Assembly (NCBI RefSeq): GCF_028993615.1 | Contig: NZ_CP118632.1 | Span: forward strand, 1,922,001-1,986,000 | Source of the DNA: Herbaspirillum sp. WKF16 | GTDB lineage: Bacteria; Pseudomonadota; Gammaproteobacteria; Burkholderiales; Burkholderiaceae_D | DNA length: 64,000 bases | Reading direction: 5' to 3' | Shown: one piece after another, positions 33,665 to 43,463 of the stretch | Layout: each line of letters begins with the position of its first letter | Position numbering within the stretch: the first letter of the stretch is position 1 | Translations under genes and position numbers: made by a program | The notes under the pieces: model-generated | Databases searched by the model: none | What the model was told of the DNA's origin: nothing | The model's input: only the letters and a program-made list of their open reading frames with translations

Positions 33665-34351
33665 ATGGATACCAACGTAACAACCAAGGAACAGATCTCT
33701 GCGCTTGCCGATGGCGAGCTGGGCTCTGAAGAAACCACTATTGCCCTTGCGGCGCTGCGTTCGTCAAAGGACGCCGGCGAAGCCTGGGAAACCTATCACC
33801 AGATCGGCGACGTGCTGCGCTCGGAAGAGATGGGGGCGCCGCTGAGCGCCGGATTCTCGGCCAGGATGAGCGCCTTGCTGGACGCGGAGCCCACTATCGT
33901 GGCGCCCCAGGCGCCCGTCGAGGCTGCAAGTCCCGCCGCCGTCGTGCAGCCGGCCGCCGCCAACGGCGATCACCGCGCCCAGCGTCCCCGCTTGCTGGGA
34001 CGCTTCCTGTTGCCGGGAGCCGCTGCTGCGGCTGCTGCGGTGGCTGCGGTGTTCGTCGCCATGCCGCAGCAGGCGGTCGTGACTGCGGACGCCAAGATCG
34101 CCGCGCCGATGGCGCAGGTTGCCTCGGCGCCAGTGGCCGTACCCTCGGCGATCGCGTCGGTTTCGGCCAGGGGCGGTGACGCCTCCGGCGCGCAGAACGT
34201 CACGCAACTGAGCACGCTGGCGCAGCAGGGTGAGGTCAAGCGCGATCCGCGCATCGACGACTACCTGTTCGCGCACCAGCGCTTCTCGCCTTCCTACAGC
34301 TCGGCGCAGTACGCGCGTTCGGCCGCATTCTCTGTTGACGCAGACAAATAA
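33665..34351 (+). CDS. rseA: Anti-sigma-E factor RseA (MucA-like)
   Basis: A 228-residue membrane protein that holds RpoE inactive until cut by DegS/RseP-type proteases. The N-terminal cytoplasmic domain starts KEQISALADGELGSEE, the standard sigma-binding pattern, and continues WETYHQIGDVLRSEE. One membrane helix lies near residues 113-135 (LLPGAAAAAAAVAAVFVAM). The periplasmic tail is Ala/Val/Ser-rich and ends DDYLFAHQRFSPSYSSAQYARSAAFSV, a conserved C-terminus in betaproteobacterial members. rseB begins 1 bp after its stop, indicating coupling. Confidence 0.9.
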   Translation: MDTNVTTKEQISALADGELGSEETTIALAALRSSKDAGEAWETYHQIGDVLRSEEMGAPLSAGFSARMSALLDAEPTIVAPQAPVEAASPAAVVQPAAANGDHRAQRPRLLGRFLLPGAAAAAAAVAAVFVAMPQQAVVTADAKIAAPMAQVASAPVAVPSAIASVSARGGDASGAQNVTQLSTLAQQGEVKRDPRIDDYLFAHQRFSPSYSSAQYARSAAFSVDADK

Positions 34352-34352
34352 T

Positions 34353-35381
34353 ATGCGGCGAACGGGGCATCTGCTCGGACTGCTTTCCCTCCTTCTTGCG
34401 TTTCAAGCACCATCGGCCCAGGCGGCTGATGGTGCGCCCGCCGTTTCTTCCACCGAATCATCCACCGCCGCGCAGGCGCAGTTGAAAAGACTGCAGTCCG
34501 CCGCCCAGCGGCTCAGTTATTCCGGCACGTTCGTCTACCAGCAAGCCAACCAGATGCGCACGTCGCGCATCACGCACATCCTGGCCGGCAAGAACGAACT
34601 GGAGAAGCTGGAGGTGCTCGACGGCAAGCCACGCGAATACCTTCGCAACGACGACGACGTGGCGTGCTACATGCCGGACGCCAAGACCGTGCTGATCGAA
34701 AAGCGCGTCACGCGCGACGTTTTTCCCTCCATTGTCGGCGCCAGTCCCGAAGACCTGGCCAGCCACTACAACCTGAGCATGGGGCCGCAGGAGCGGGTGG
34801 CCGGGCGCGACTGCCAGGCCATCGTGCTGCAACCCAAGGACAAGCTGCGCTACGGCTACCGCTTCTGGGCCGACAAGCAGACCGGGCTGCTGCTGCGCGC
34901 CCAGACCCTGGACGGCCGCGGCGAAGTGGTCGAGCAGATTTCCTTCACCCAGGTCGAGATCGGCCCCATCGATCGTTCGCGCGTGCGTCCCACTTATGCG
35001 GATACCCATGGCTGGCGGATCGAACGGGCCGCCATGAGCCAGGTCGACCTGTCGTCCTGGAGCGTTTCGCCGCCGCCGGGATTTCGCAAGATCCAGGAAG
35101 TGCGCCGCCTGATCTCCGATAGCGCGCCTGCCGGCGCCGCGCCGGCGCAGAACCGGCCCGCAGAGCGCGAGGTGTCGCAGATCGTGTTTTCCGACGGCCT
35201 GGCCGCCATTTCCGTCTTCATCGAACCCGGCAGCCAGAACCGCAACGAGGGTGCGGTCCAGCAAGGAGCAATGAACATCGTCGGACGTCGCCAGGGGGAT
35301 TACTGGCTGACGGTCGTGGGTGAAGTGCCGGCAGCCGCGATCCGGCAGGTTTCCGATTCCATCGAGCTGAAAACCAAGTAA
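34353..35381 (+). CDS. rseB: Sigma-E regulatory protein RseB (MucB-like)
   Basis: A 342-residue periplasmic protein that binds RseA and shields it from cleavage; lipids or LPS intermediates release it. A signal peptide (MRRTGHLLGLLSLLLAFQAPSAQA) opens it. The first domain, LSYSGTFVYQQANQMRTSRITHI, is LolA-like; the second starts around residue 215 and includes WSVSPPPGFRKIQEVRR and VFSDGLAAISVFIEP, the typical RseB motifs. It directly follows rseA and precedes the DegP protease by 20 bp. Confidence 0.95.
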   Translation: MRRTGHLLGLLSLLLAFQAPSAQAADGAPAVSSTESSTAAQAQLKRLQSAAQRLSYSGTFVYQQANQMRTSRITHILAGKNELEKLEVLDGKPREYLRNDDDVACYMPDAKTVLIEKRVTRDVFPSIVGASPEDLASHYNLSMGPQERVAGRDCQAIVLQPKDKLRYGYRFWADKQTGLLLRAQTLDGRGEVVEQISFTQVEIGPIDRSRVRPTYADTHGWRIERAAMSQVDLSSWSVSPPPGFRKIQEVRRLISDSAPAGAAPAQNRPAEREVSQIVFSDGLAAISVFIEPGSQNRNEGAVQQGAMNIVGRRQGDYWLTVVGEVPAAAIRQVSDSIELKTK

Positions 35382-35401
35382 TCAAAAAAGAGAGTGTCGC
35401 A

Positions 35402-36883
35402 ATGACTTCGCTGAAGAGCACCATCGCCGGCTCCCTGCTGGCAGCCTCCGTTTTTGCCGTGGCGCCGGCCGTGCTGGCCGCGCCTCCCGTGGTTTCTCCC
35501 GCGGTGGCGGCATTGCCCGATTTTGCCGATATCGTCGACCGCACCGGTCCCGGCGTGGTCAACATCCGCACCACCGAGCGCGTGCGGCAGAATGCCCAGG
35601 GCCAGGGCGGCATGGACGATCCTGAAATGCAGGAGTTCTTCCGCCGCTTCTTCGGCATTCCGGTTCCGCGCCAGCAGCAGCCGGGCACCCCGCGCGGCAA
35701 CGGCAAGCAGGGCGGCCAGGGCCAGCAGGAAGAAGTGCCGCGCGGCGTGGGCTCGGGCTTCATCATCTCGGCCGACGGCATCATCCTGACCAATGCCCAC
35801 GTGGTGGAGGGCGCCAGCGAGGTCTACGTGACGCTGACCGACAAGCGCGAATTCAAGGCCAAGATCGTCGGCTCCGACACCCGCACCGACGTCGCCGTGC
35901 TGAAGATCGACGGCAGCAACCTGCCGCGCCTGACCATGGGCGACTCCGATAAGATCCGCGCCGGCGAGTGGGTGCTGGCGATCGGCTCGCCCTTCGGCCT
36001 GGAAAACACCGTGACCGCCGGCATCGTCTCGGCCAAGGCGCGCGACACCGGCGACTACCTGCCGCTGATCCAGACCGATGTCGCCGTCAACCCCGGCAAC
36101 TCGGGCGGTCCGCTGATCAACCTGAAGGGCGAGGTGATCGGCATCAACTCCCAGATCTACAGCCGTTCCGGCGGCTTCATGGGCATCTCCTTCGCGGTGC
36201 CGATCGACGAGGCGCTGCGCGTGGCCGACCAGTTGAAGGCCAGCGGACGCGTGACGCGCGGACGCATCGGCGTGCAGATCGGCGAAGTCACCAAGGATGT
36301 GGCCGAATCGCTGGGCCTGGCGCGCGCGCAAGGCGCACTGGTGCAGCGGGTCGAGCCTGACGGCCCGGCCGCTAAGGCCGGCCTGGAAGCAGGCGACATC
36401 ATCCAGAAGTACAACGGCGCGGCCATCGAGCGCCCGAGCGACCTGCCGCGCATGGTGGGCGCTACCAAGCCGGGGTCCAAGGCGACCGTCACCGTCTGGC
36501 GCAAGGGCAGCGCGCGCGACCTCTCCGTGACCGTGGTGGAGCTGGAGGCCGACAAGCCCAAGCAGGCCGAAGACAAGAAGGCCAAGCCCGACAACACGCC
36601 CAATTCGCTGGGCCTGGTCGTGAGCGACCTGTCGGATGCGCAGAAGAAGGAACTCAAGGTCGACAATGGCGTGCTGGTCGAGGCCGCCAGCGGCGCGGCT
36701 GCCGCGGCCGGCATCCGCCAGGGCGATGTGATCCAGCGGGTCAACGAAGTGGACGTCAAGGACGGCAAGCAATTCGCCCAGCTGGTCGCCAAGCTCGATC
36801 CTAAGAAGCGCGCGGCGGTGCTGGTGCGCCGCGGCGACTCCTCGCAGTTCGTGCCGTTGCGCCCGGGCAGCGGCGGTAACTGA
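35402..36883 (+). CDS. degP: Periplasmic serine protease DegP/MucD (HtrA family)
   Basis: A 493-residue periplasmic protease-chaperone for misfolded envelope proteins. Signal peptide at residues 1-26. Catalytic triad: His133 in TNAHVVEGA, Asp163 in TRTDVAVLKI, Ser234 in NPGNSGGPL. Two PDZ domains follow (about 280-370 and 400-490), the second with GVLVEAASGAAAAAGIRQGD. Gln/Gly-rich loop LA near residues 85-115. Its place after rpoE-rseA-rseB matches the mucD arrangement, so it is expected to be part of the sigma-E response. A terminator lies 34 bp after the stop. Confidence 0.96.
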   Translation: MTSLKSTIAGSLLAASVFAVAPAVLAAPPVVSPAVAALPDFADIVDRTGPGVVNIRTTERVRQNAQGQGGMDDPEMQEFFRRFFGIPVPRQQQPGTPRGNGKQGGQGQQEEVPRGVGSGFIISADGIILTNAHVVEGASEVYVTLTDKREFKAKIVGSDTRTDVAVLKIDGSNLPRLTMGDSDKIRAGEWVLAIGSPFGLENTVTAGIVSAKARDTGDYLPLIQTDVAVNPGNSGGPLINLKGEVIGINSQIYSRSGGFMGISFAVPIDEALRVADQLKASGRVTRGRIGVQIGEVTKDVAESLGLARAQGALVQRVEPDGPAAKAGLEAGDIIQKYNGAAIERPSDLPRMVGATKPGSKATVTVWRKGSARDLSVTVVELEADKPKQAEDKKAKPDNTPNSLGLVVSDLSDAQKKELKVDNGVLVEAASGAAAAAGIRQGDVIQRVNEVDVKDGKQFAQLVAKLDPKKRAAVLVRRGDSSQFVPLRPGSGGN

Positions 36884-36917
36884 TCCTGTTGGATCGGCGG
36901 CCGGCATGGTCTGGTGC

Positions 36918-36950
36918 AAGGCTGCACTCCCTGCGGGGTGCAGCCTTTTT
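36918..36950 (+). terminator. Terminator of the rpoE-rseA-rseB-degP unit
   Basis: Thirteen-base arms AAGGCTGCACTCC and GGGGTGCAGCCTT, with one T-G pair, around a CTGC loop, followed by T5. It separates degP from the glutaredoxin-like gene. Confidence 0.85.
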
Positions 36951-36967
36951 CATGGGCAGGTGTGAGG

Positions 36968-37273
36968 ATGTCTGAAATGCTCGACGACGGCGATACGCTT
37001 CGCTTCATTATTTATTCGCGCAGCTACTGCCACCTGTGCGACGACATGCGCGACGCCCTGCGCGCCGCACTCGGGGAGGTCGCGGCCTCGATCGAGATGG
37101 TGGACGTAGACGCCGATCCGGCGCTGGTCGAGCAGTACGACGAACTGGTGCCGGTGTTGCTCGGATTTCGCAACCGGGAGCCGGCGGTCAGGTTATGCCA
37201 CTATCACCTCGACGCCGGGAGATTGGCGGCATTCCTGGCGGCGACGTCGGGCGAGGGGGCATCATCCGGATGA
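36968..37273 (+). CDS. Glutaredoxin-like family protein
   Basis: A 101-residue thioredoxin-fold protein. The redox motif is CHLC in SRSYCHLCDDMRDAL (about residues 20-24), followed by EMVDVDADPALVEQYDELVPVLL with the cis-Pro region and RLCHYHLDAGRLAAFL. The size and the LCDDMR context match the short glutaredoxin family that sits between mucD/degP and lepA in many betaproteobacteria. The ATG at 36968 lies next to GAGG. Reaction partner unknown; a thiol redox or regulatory role is inferred. Confidence 0.85.
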   Translation: MSEMLDDGDTLRFIIYSRSYCHLCDDMRDALRAALGEVAASIEMVDVDADPALVEQYDELVPVLLGFRNREPAVRLCHYHLDAGRLAAFLAATSGEGASSG

Positions 37274-37433
37274 GATGCGGGCCGGTCGCAGGCGAAGTTG
37301 CATTTTTGTCAATATCGATGGCATGCGCAAGATGCCTGCAATGCGCGCCGCGGCGGTGTCGCAGCGCCGGAAAAGCGGGCTTCTCCCTCTGAAATCCGGT
37401 AAAATGTCGGGTCGAACAAGCTGCTGCAAAGCT

Positions 37434-37478
37434 AAGGCGCTCGGCCGGGGCTTCTCCCGCTATGAGCGCCTTTTTTCA
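37434..37478 (+). terminator. Terminator-like hairpin directly upstream of lepA (possible attenuator)
   Basis: Perfect 9-base arms AAGGCGCTC (37434-37442) and GAGCGCCTT (37464-37472) enclose a loop that can itself pair (CGGG with CCCG). The stem is followed by T6, and the lepA start codon comes 18 bp later. A possible -10 (TAAAAT, 37400-37405) would make a leader of only about 60 nt before the hairpin. Confidence 0.7.
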
Positions 37479-37495
37479 TCGTTTCCTGTCTGTTA

Positions 37496-39289
37496 ATGAA
37501 CAATATCCGTAATTTCTCGATCATCGCCCACATCGACCACGGCAAGTCCACGCTGGCCGACCGCATCATCCAGTTGTGCGGGGGCCTCTCCAACCGCGAG
37601 ATGGAAGCCCAGGTGCTGGATTCGATGGATATCGAACGCGAGCGCGGCATCACCATCAAGGCCCAGACTGCGGCCTTGCAATACAAGGCCAAGGATGGCC
37701 AGACCTACAACCTCAACCTGATCGACACCCCGGGGCACGTCGACTTCAGCTATGAAGTCAGCCGTTCGCTGTCCGCTTGCGAAGGCGCGCTGTTGGTGGT
37801 GGACGCCTCCCAAGGCGTGGAAGCGCAGACGGTGGCCAACTGCTATACCGCGCTGGACCTGGGCGTGGAAGTGGTGCCGGTCTTGAACAAGATCGACCTG
37901 CCGTCGGCCGACCCCGACAACGCCAAGAGCGAGATCGAGGAAGTGATCGGCATCGACGCCTCGGACGCCACGCCATGCTCGGCCAAGACCGGCCTGGGCG
38001 TGGAAGACGTGCTGGAGGCCATCGTCGCCAAGGTGCCGGCGCCCAAGGGCGATCCGGATGCGCCGTTGCAGGCCCTGATCATCGACTCCTGGTTCGACAA
38101 CTACGTCGGCGTGGTGATGCTGGTGCGCATCGTCAACGGCACCCTGCGCCCCAAGGACAAGATCCTGTTCATGGCCACCGGCGCCCAGCACTTGACCGAA
38201 AGCATCGGCGTGTTCACGCCCAAGTCGCAGGCGCGCGACGAGCTCACCGCCGGCCAGGTCGGCTTCGTGATCGCCGGCATCAAGGAACTGAAATCGGCCA
38301 AGGTGGGCGACACCGTGACCCTGGCCGGCAAGCCGGCGCCGGCGCCGCTGCCCGGCTTCAAGGAAGTGCAGCCGCAGGTGTTCGCCGGCCTGTTCCCGGT
38401 GGAAGCCAACCAATACGACGCGCTGCGCGACTCGCTGGAAAAACTCAAGCTCAACGACGCCGCGCTGATGTATGAGCCGGAAGTCTCGCAGGCGCTGGGC
38501 TTCGGCTTCCGCTGCGGTTTCCTCGGTCTGCTGCACATGGAAATCGTGCAGGAGCGCCTGGAGCGCGAGTTCGACATGGACCTGATCACCACCGCGCCGA
38601 CCGTGGTGTACGAGGTTCAGCAGCGCGACGGCACCCTGCTGATGGTGGACAACCCGTCGAAGATGCCGGAAGTCTCCAAGATCGAGGAAGTGCGCGAACC
38701 CATCGTCACGGTCAACCTGTACATGCCGCAGGAATACGTCGGTTCGGTCATCACGCTGTGCACGCAGAAGCGCGGCGTCCAGATCAACATGAGCTACCAC
38801 GGCAAGCAGGTGCAGCTGACCTACGAAATGCCGATGGCCGAAATCGTGCTGGACTTCTTCGATCGCCTGAAATCCACCTCGCGCGGCTATGCGTCGATGG
38901 ACTACGAGTTCAAGGAATACCGCGCCGCCGACGTGGTCAAGGTCGACATGCTGATCAACAGCGAGAAGGTCGACGCGCTGGCCATCATCGTGCACCGCGC
39001 CGCGGCCCAGTTCCGCGGTCGCGCGGTGGCGGCCAAGATGCGCGAATTGATCCCGCGCCAGATGTTCGACGTGGCGATCCAGGCCGCCATCGGCGCCACC
39101 ATCATCTCGCGCGAGAACGTCAAGGCGATGCGCAAGAACGTGCTGGCCAAGTGCTACGGCGGCGACATCTCCCGCAAGCGAAAGCTGCTCGAGAAGCAGA
39201 AGGCCGGCAAGAAGCGCATGAAGCAGGTCGGTTCGGTGGAAATCCCGCAGGAAGCGTTCCTGGCAATCTTACAAGTGGAAGAGAAATAA
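37496..39289 (+). CDS. lepA: Elongation factor 4 (LepA), ribosome back-translocating GTPase
   Basis: A 597-residue translational GTPase. G1 [14 protein letters not shown]2 region [13 protein letters not shown]3 DTPGHVDF, and G4 NKIDLP are all present, followed by EF-G-like domains II, III, V and the LepA-specific C-terminal domain ending [20 protein letters not shown]. Length is normal. The start codon comes 18 bp after a terminator-like hairpin, which may affect expression. lepB follows after one base, the universal lepA-lepB pair. Confidence 0.98.
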   Translation: MNNIRNFSIIAHIDHGKSTLADRIIQLCGGLSNREMEAQVLDSMDIERERGITIKAQTAALQYKAKDGQTYNLNLIDTPGHVDFSYEVSRSLSACEGALLVVDASQGVEAQTVANCYTALDLGVEVVPVLNKIDLPSADPDNAKSEIEEVIGIDASDATPCSAKTGLGVEDVLEAIVAKVPAPKGDPDAPLQALIIDSWFDNYVGVVMLVRIVNGTLRPKDKILFMATGAQHLTESIGVFTPKSQARDELTAGQVGFVIAGIKELKSAKVGDTVTLAGKPAPAPLPGFKEVQPQVFAGLFPVEANQYDALRDSLEKLKLNDAALMYEPEVSQALGFGFRCGFLGLLHMEIVQERLEREFDMDLITTAPTVVYEVQQRDGTLLMVDNPSKMPEVSKIEEVREPIVTVNLYMPQEYVGSVITLCTQKRGVQINMSYHGKQVQLTYEMPMAEIVLDFFDRLKSTSRGYASMDYEFKEYRAADVVKVDMLINSEKVDALAIIVHRAAAQFRGRAVAAKMRELIPRQMFDVAIQAAIGATIISRENVKAMRKNVLAKCYGGDISRKRKLLEKQKAGKKRMKQVGSVEIPQEAFLAILQVEEK

Positions 39290-39290
39290 C

Positions 39291-40205
39291 ATGCAGGCAT
39301 TGTTGGGCAACTTCGCACTGATTCTGTTCGTCCTGATGTTGGTGACCGGCGTGGTCTGGTTTGCCGATACCTTCTTTCTTTCCAAGCAGCGCCGCGCCCG
39401 CGCCGACGCCGCGCTGGCGGAGTTCGACGCCCGCGTCGCGCGCGACAAGGCCGAAGGCATCGAGCGTGACGGCAGCATGCCCGGCAAGCGCGCCGAGCTC
39501 GAAGCCAAGCTGACCAAGCAGCCGGCCTGGATCGAATACTCGGGCAGCTTCTTCCCGGTGATCGCGCTGGTGTTCTTCCTGCGCTCCTTCCTCTACGAGC
39601 CGTTCAAGATTCCATCGAGCTCGATGGTGCCGACGCTGCTGGTGGGCGACCTGATCCTGGTGAACAAGTACACCTACGGCATCCGCCTGCCGATCATCAA
39701 CAAGAAGATCGTCGAAGTGAACAATCCGCAGCGCGGCGACGTCATGGTCTTCAAGTATCCCAAGGATCTGACGGTGGACTACATCAAGCGTGTTGTTGGC
39801 GTGCCTGGTGATAAAATAGTCTATAAAAACAAGCGCTTAACCGTTAATGGTGAAGAAATTTCTTATAAAGCGCTGCCGGATTATCTGGATGACGAGAATC
39901 TGACGTACTATAAGCAGTGGCAGGAAAACCTGACCGGCGTCGAGCACAAGATCCTCACCGATGAGCGTGCTCCGAACTTCGTGCCCAACCCCGATGCCTT
40001 CCCGCATCACGAGCTGTGCACCTACAACGCCGAAGGCTTTGCCTGCACGGTGCCGCAGGGCGAATACTTCATGATGGGCGACAACCGGGACAACAGCCTG
40101 GATAGCCGCTACTGGGGCTTCGTTCCGGACCAGAACATTGTCGGCAAGGCATTCTTCGTCTGGATGAACCTTGGCAATTTGAAGCGGATCGGCGGCTTCC
40201 AGTAA
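39291..40205 (+). CDS. lepB: Signal peptidase I
   Basis: A 304-residue inner-membrane protease that removes signal peptides. Two membrane helices are at about 1-24 and 80-97. The catalytic Ser111 lies in PSSSMVPT and Lys166 in DYIKRVVGVPGD. MGDNRDNSLDSRYWGFV near residue 265 is the conserved box E. The segment at about residues 168-210 is encoded by an AT-rich stretch with codons rare in the rest of the gene (ATA, TTA, runs of AAA). The start follows lepA by one base. Confidence 0.97.
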   Translation: MQALLGNFALILFVLMLVTGVVWFADTFFLSKQRRARADAALAEFDARVARDKAEGIERDGSMPGKRAELEAKLTKQPAWIEYSGSFFPVIALVFFLRSFLYEPFKIPSSSMVPTLLVGDLILVNKYTYGIRLPIINKKIVEVNNPQRGDVMVFKYPKDLTVDYIKRVVGVPGDKIVYKNKRLTVNGEEISYKALPDYLDDENLTYYKQWQENLTGVEHKILTDERAPNFVPNPDAFPHHELCTYNAEGFACTVPQGEYFMMGDNRDNSLDSRYWGFVPDQNIVGKAFFVWMNLGNLKRIGGFQ

Positions 40206-40386
40206 CAGCAACGGCGCCCCCATCCTGGTTAAGAAGTTTCCATTTGGCATTTTTGCGTTGTGGAGGCAGACCGGAGCAGTTTTCAGCTTTGCTTTGAACC
40301 GATCCCGCTGACTGATCAGGCTGGCTGCTTGCCCGAGATTGCGCGCATGTTGTTTGCAGGTGGCGCGCACCGGGGCGGCGTCCTGA

Positions 40387-41520
40387 ATGACGGATGAGAA
40401 AATGGATCCTCAACTCTTGCAACATCGGCTAGGCCACAACTTCAGGGACGCTTCTTTGCTGCAGCAGGCCCTGACGCACCGTAGCCATAGCGCCTTGCAT
40501 AACGAGCGGCTGGAATTCCTCGGCGATTCGGTGTTGAACTGCGTGGTGGCATCCCTGCTGTTCGAACGCTACGAAAAGATCGACGAAGGCGACCTGTCGC
40601 GCCTGCGCGCCAACCTGGTCAAGCAGCAATCCCTCTATGAAATCGCCCAGCGGCTGGAGCTCTCGCAGTTCCTGCGCCTGGGCGAGGGCGAACTCAAGTC
40701 GGGCGGTTTTCGCCGTCCCTCCATCCTGGCCGACACGCTGGAGGCGCTGTTCGGCGCCATCTTCCTGGATTCCGGTTTCGACGCCGCGCGCGGGGTGATC
40801 CGCGCGCTGTACATCCCGGTGCTGGAGCACGTCGATCCCAAGACGCTGGGCAAGGACGCCAAGACCTTGCTGCAGGAGTTTTTGCAAGGCAAGAAGATCC
40901 CGCTGCCGCAATACAACGTGATCGCCACTCATGGCGCAGCCCACAACCAGGAGTTCGAGATCGAATGCCTGGTGCCCAAGCTGGAGATCCAGGTGTTCGG
41001 CACCGGCGGCAGCCGTCGCGCGGGCGAGCAGGCCGCCGCCAAGCTGGCGCTGGAGGCGGTGCAGCTGGCGTTGGTGAAGACGCCGTCGGCCGGCCGCAAG
41101 CCGCGCGCGCGCACCACCCAGCTGAAGCTGGCCGGCATCGCCACCATCCAGCCGGATGCGCCCGAGCAGGAAAGCGTCGGCCGCGGCAACCGCGCCGAGG
41201 CCGGCAACGTCAAGCCGCTCAAGGCGGAAAAGACTGACAAGGCGGAAAAGGCCGACAAGGCCGACAAGACCGACCTGGTCGATAAGGCCGAGCGCGCGGA
41301 AAAGGCCGAGGCCAGGTCCGACAAGCAGGTCGAGAAGCAGGCAGACAAACAAGCGGACAAGCAGGAAAAAGCCGTGAAAGAGCCCAGGGAGCAGAAGGAT
41401 GGCCAGGGGCGTTCCCCGGCCGCCCGCGGCGAGGGCAAGAACGGCGGCGAGCGCGGTGACGCGGTCGCGGCGGAATCCATATCGGCGGCTCCGGCCGCCT
41501 CGCAATCCAGAACAGCATGA
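40387..41520 (+). CDS. rnc: Ribonuclease III with long charged C-terminal extension
   Basis: A 377-residue endonuclease for double-stranded RNA; usual length is about 225. Residues 1-231 hold the catalytic domain (signature [12 protein letters not shown], acidic [15 protein letters not shown]) and the dsRNA-binding domain ([12 protein letters not shown] to [16 protein letters not shown]). The remaining 146 residues are low-complexity: about 276-335 are repeats of KAEK, KADK, KTDK and KQADK. They would be disordered and highly charged. ATG at 40402 is an alternative start. Last bases overlap era (ATGA). Function of the tail is unknown. Confidence 0.96.
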   Translation: MTDEKMDPQLLQHRLGHNFRDASLLQQALTHRSHSALHNERLEFLGDSVLNCVVASLLFERYEKIDEGDLSRLRANLVKQQSLYEIAQRLELSQFLRLGEGELKSGGFRRPSILADTLEALFGAIFLDSGFDAARGVIRALYIPVLEHVDPKTLGKDAKTLLQEFLQGKKIPLPQYNVIATHGAAHNQEFEIECLVPKLEIQVFGTGGSRRAGEQAAAKLALEAVQLALVKTPSAGRKPRARTTQLKLAGIATIQPDAPEQESVGRGNRAEAGNVKPLKAEKTDKAEKADKADKTDLVDKAERAEKAEARSDKQVEKQADKQADKQEKAVKEPREQKDGQGRSPAARGEGKNGGERGDAVAAESISAAPAASQSRTA

Positions 41521-42446
41521 CAGATTCTCCAATGGCCGGCGAGCAGCCGGCACAGGCGCCGGGCGATGATTATCGCTGCGGCTACATCGCCATCGTGGGG
41601 CGTCCCAACGTCGGCAAGTCCACCCTGATGAACGTGCTGGTCGGCGCCAAGGTCAGCATCACCTCGCGCAAGGCGCAGACGACGCGTCACCGGATTACCG
41701 GCATCCAGACCATCGGCAACACGCAGTACGTCTACGTCGATACCCCCGGCTTCCAGACCCGCCACAGCAACGCGCTCAACAAGACGCTCAACCGCACGGT
41801 CACCAACACGCTGACCGCGGCCGATGTGATCCTGTTCGTGATCGAGGCCGGCACCTTCGGCCCGGCCGACAAGCAGGTGCTGGATCTGCTGCCGGCCAAC
41901 GTGCCTTGCATCCTGGTGATGAACAAGGCCGACCGCAACAAGGACAAGACCACGCTGATGCCGTTCGCGCAGGAAGTCGCCTCGCACCATGACTTTGCCG
42001 CCGTGGTGCCGGTGTCGGCCAAGCAGCGCTTCCAGCTCGACAGCCTGCAGGAGGAAGTGCGCAAGCTGCTGCCGAACAATCCGCCGATGTTCGACGAAGA
42101 CGACATCACCGACCGCAGCGAGAAATTCCTCGCCTCCGAGATCGTGCGCGAAAAGGTGTTCCGCTTCGTCGGCGAAGAACTGCCATACACCAGCACCGTG
42201 CTGATCGAGAAGTTTGAGCAGGAAGGCAACCTGCGGCGCGTCTTCGCCGCCATCCTGGTCGAGCGCGACATGCACAAGGCCATGGTGATCGGGCAGAAGG
42301 GCGCGCGCCTGAAGGAAATTTCGACCCAGGCGCGGCTGGACATGGAGCGCCTGTTCGGCGGCCCGGTCTATCTGGAAATCTGGGTCAAGGTCAAATCCGG
42401 TTGGGCCGACAACGAGGCCGGCCTGCGCGCGTACGGCTACGAATGA
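41517..42446 (+). CDS. era: GTPase Era
   Basis: A 309-residue GTPase that binds 16S rRNA and checks 30S assembly. G1 [11 protein letters not shown]2 around [13 protein letters not shown]3 DTPGF, and G4 MNKADRNKD are intact. The C-terminal KH domain ends [60 protein letters not shown]. It overlaps rnc by 4 bases, so translation is coupled. The first 15 residues before the G domain are a short extension. Confidence 0.98.
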   Translation: MTDSPMAGEQPAQAPGDDYRCGYIAIVGRPNVGKSTLMNVLVGAKVSITSRKAQTTRHRITGIQTIGNTQYVYVDTPGFQTRHSNALNKTLNRTVTNTLTAADVILFVIEAGTFGPADKQVLDLLPANVPCILVMNKADRNKDKTTLMPFAQEVASHHDFAAVVPVSAKQRFQLDSLQEEVRKLLPNNPPMFDEDDITDRSEKFLASEIVREKVFRFVGEELPYTSTVLIEKFEQEGNLRRVFAAILVERDMHKAMVIGQKGARLKEISTQARLDMERLFGGPVYLEIWVKVKSGWADNEAGLRAYGYE

Positions 42447-42532
42447 GCCGGACCGGCGCCACCACGACATATTCGACGGCATTTCGCCGCGCGCCAGGCT
42501 GCCGCGGCACAACGCATTGAGGACGGACATCC

Positions 42533-43381
42533 ATGACTACCGTGCTTTCCGAATCCCAGCTCAGTACCGACCAGGCCCAGCTTGAGGCCAAGGCCGATAC
42601 GGTCGCCGCGCCCGCCAGGAGCGAGGCCAAAAAGCCGGTTCGCGCGCGCAGCCGCGCCGTGCCGGAAAAGGAACACAAGGTACTGGCGCAGCCCGGTTTC
42701 ATCCTCCACAGTTATCCCTACAAGGAAACCAGCCTGATCGTCGACGTCTTCTCGCGCGATCATGGCCGCGTGGCGCTGGTGGCCAAGGGGGCCAAGCGTC
42801 CGCATTCGGCGCTGCGCGGCGCGCTGCAGACCTTCCAGCCGCTTTCGCTGTCCTGGAGCGGCCGCTCCGAAGTGCGCACGCTGACTGGCGCCGAATGGGT
42901 AGGCGGCTTGCTGCCGCTGGAAAAGTCGGCGCTGCTGTGCGGCTTCTACCTCAATGAATTGCTGGTCAAGCTGCTGGCCCGCGAGGACGCGCACCCGGCG
43001 CTGTTCGATCACTACGTGTCCACGCTCAACAAGCTGGCCCATGGCGAGAACGCGCCCATCGTGCTGCGCCAGTTCGAACGCATCCTGCTCAGGCAGACCG
43101 GCGTGGCCGGCAACTGGAGCCACTGTTCGTCCAGCGGCAAGCCGGTGCAGCCCGATCTCATCTATGTGGTCGATCCCGAGGTCGGCACGCGTCCGGAGCG
43201 CCTGTCGGACCGGGCGCCCAAGGTCTCCGGCAAGACCCTGCTGGACATGGAGCGCGAAGACTACAGCGACCCGACCACCCAGCTGCAGAGTAAATTCCTG
43301 ATGCGCTACCTGCTGGCCCACCATCTCGGCGGCGCCCAGCTCAATACGCGTCAGATCCTGATCGATCTGATGCAGCTCTGA
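42533..43381 (+). CDS. recO: DNA repair protein RecO with N-terminal extension
   Basis: A 282-residue mediator that loads RecA with RecF and RecR. The OB fold begins only at about residue 50 ([37 protein letters not shown]); the first 48 residues are an Ala/Glu/Lys/Arg-rich extension. The ATG at 42533 has a GAGGA site upstream, so the extension is probably made. The C-terminal helical part contains [10 protein letters not shown] and closes [23 protein letters not shown]. It follows era by 86 bp. Confidence 0.94.
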   Translation: MTTVLSESQLSTDQAQLEAKADTVAAPARSEAKKPVRARSRAVPEKEHKVLAQPGFILHSYPYKETSLIVDVFSRDHGRVALVAKGAKRPHSALRGALQTFQPLSLSWSGRSEVRTLTGAEWVGGLLPLEKSALLCGFYLNELLVKLLAREDAHPALFDHYVSTLNKLAHGENAPIVLRQFERILLRQTGVAGNWSHCSSSGKPVQPDLIYVVDPEVGTRPERLSDRAPKVSGKTLLDMEREDYSDPTTQLQSKFLMRYLLAHHLGGAQLNTRQILIDLMQL

Positions 43382-43463
43382 TCCGCCGGCCCGGCCGGCA
43401 TCGTTTTCCCGCCGCGCCCGACGCGGATTTCCCGACGAACCCAACAACAAGATTGCTGTCGCC

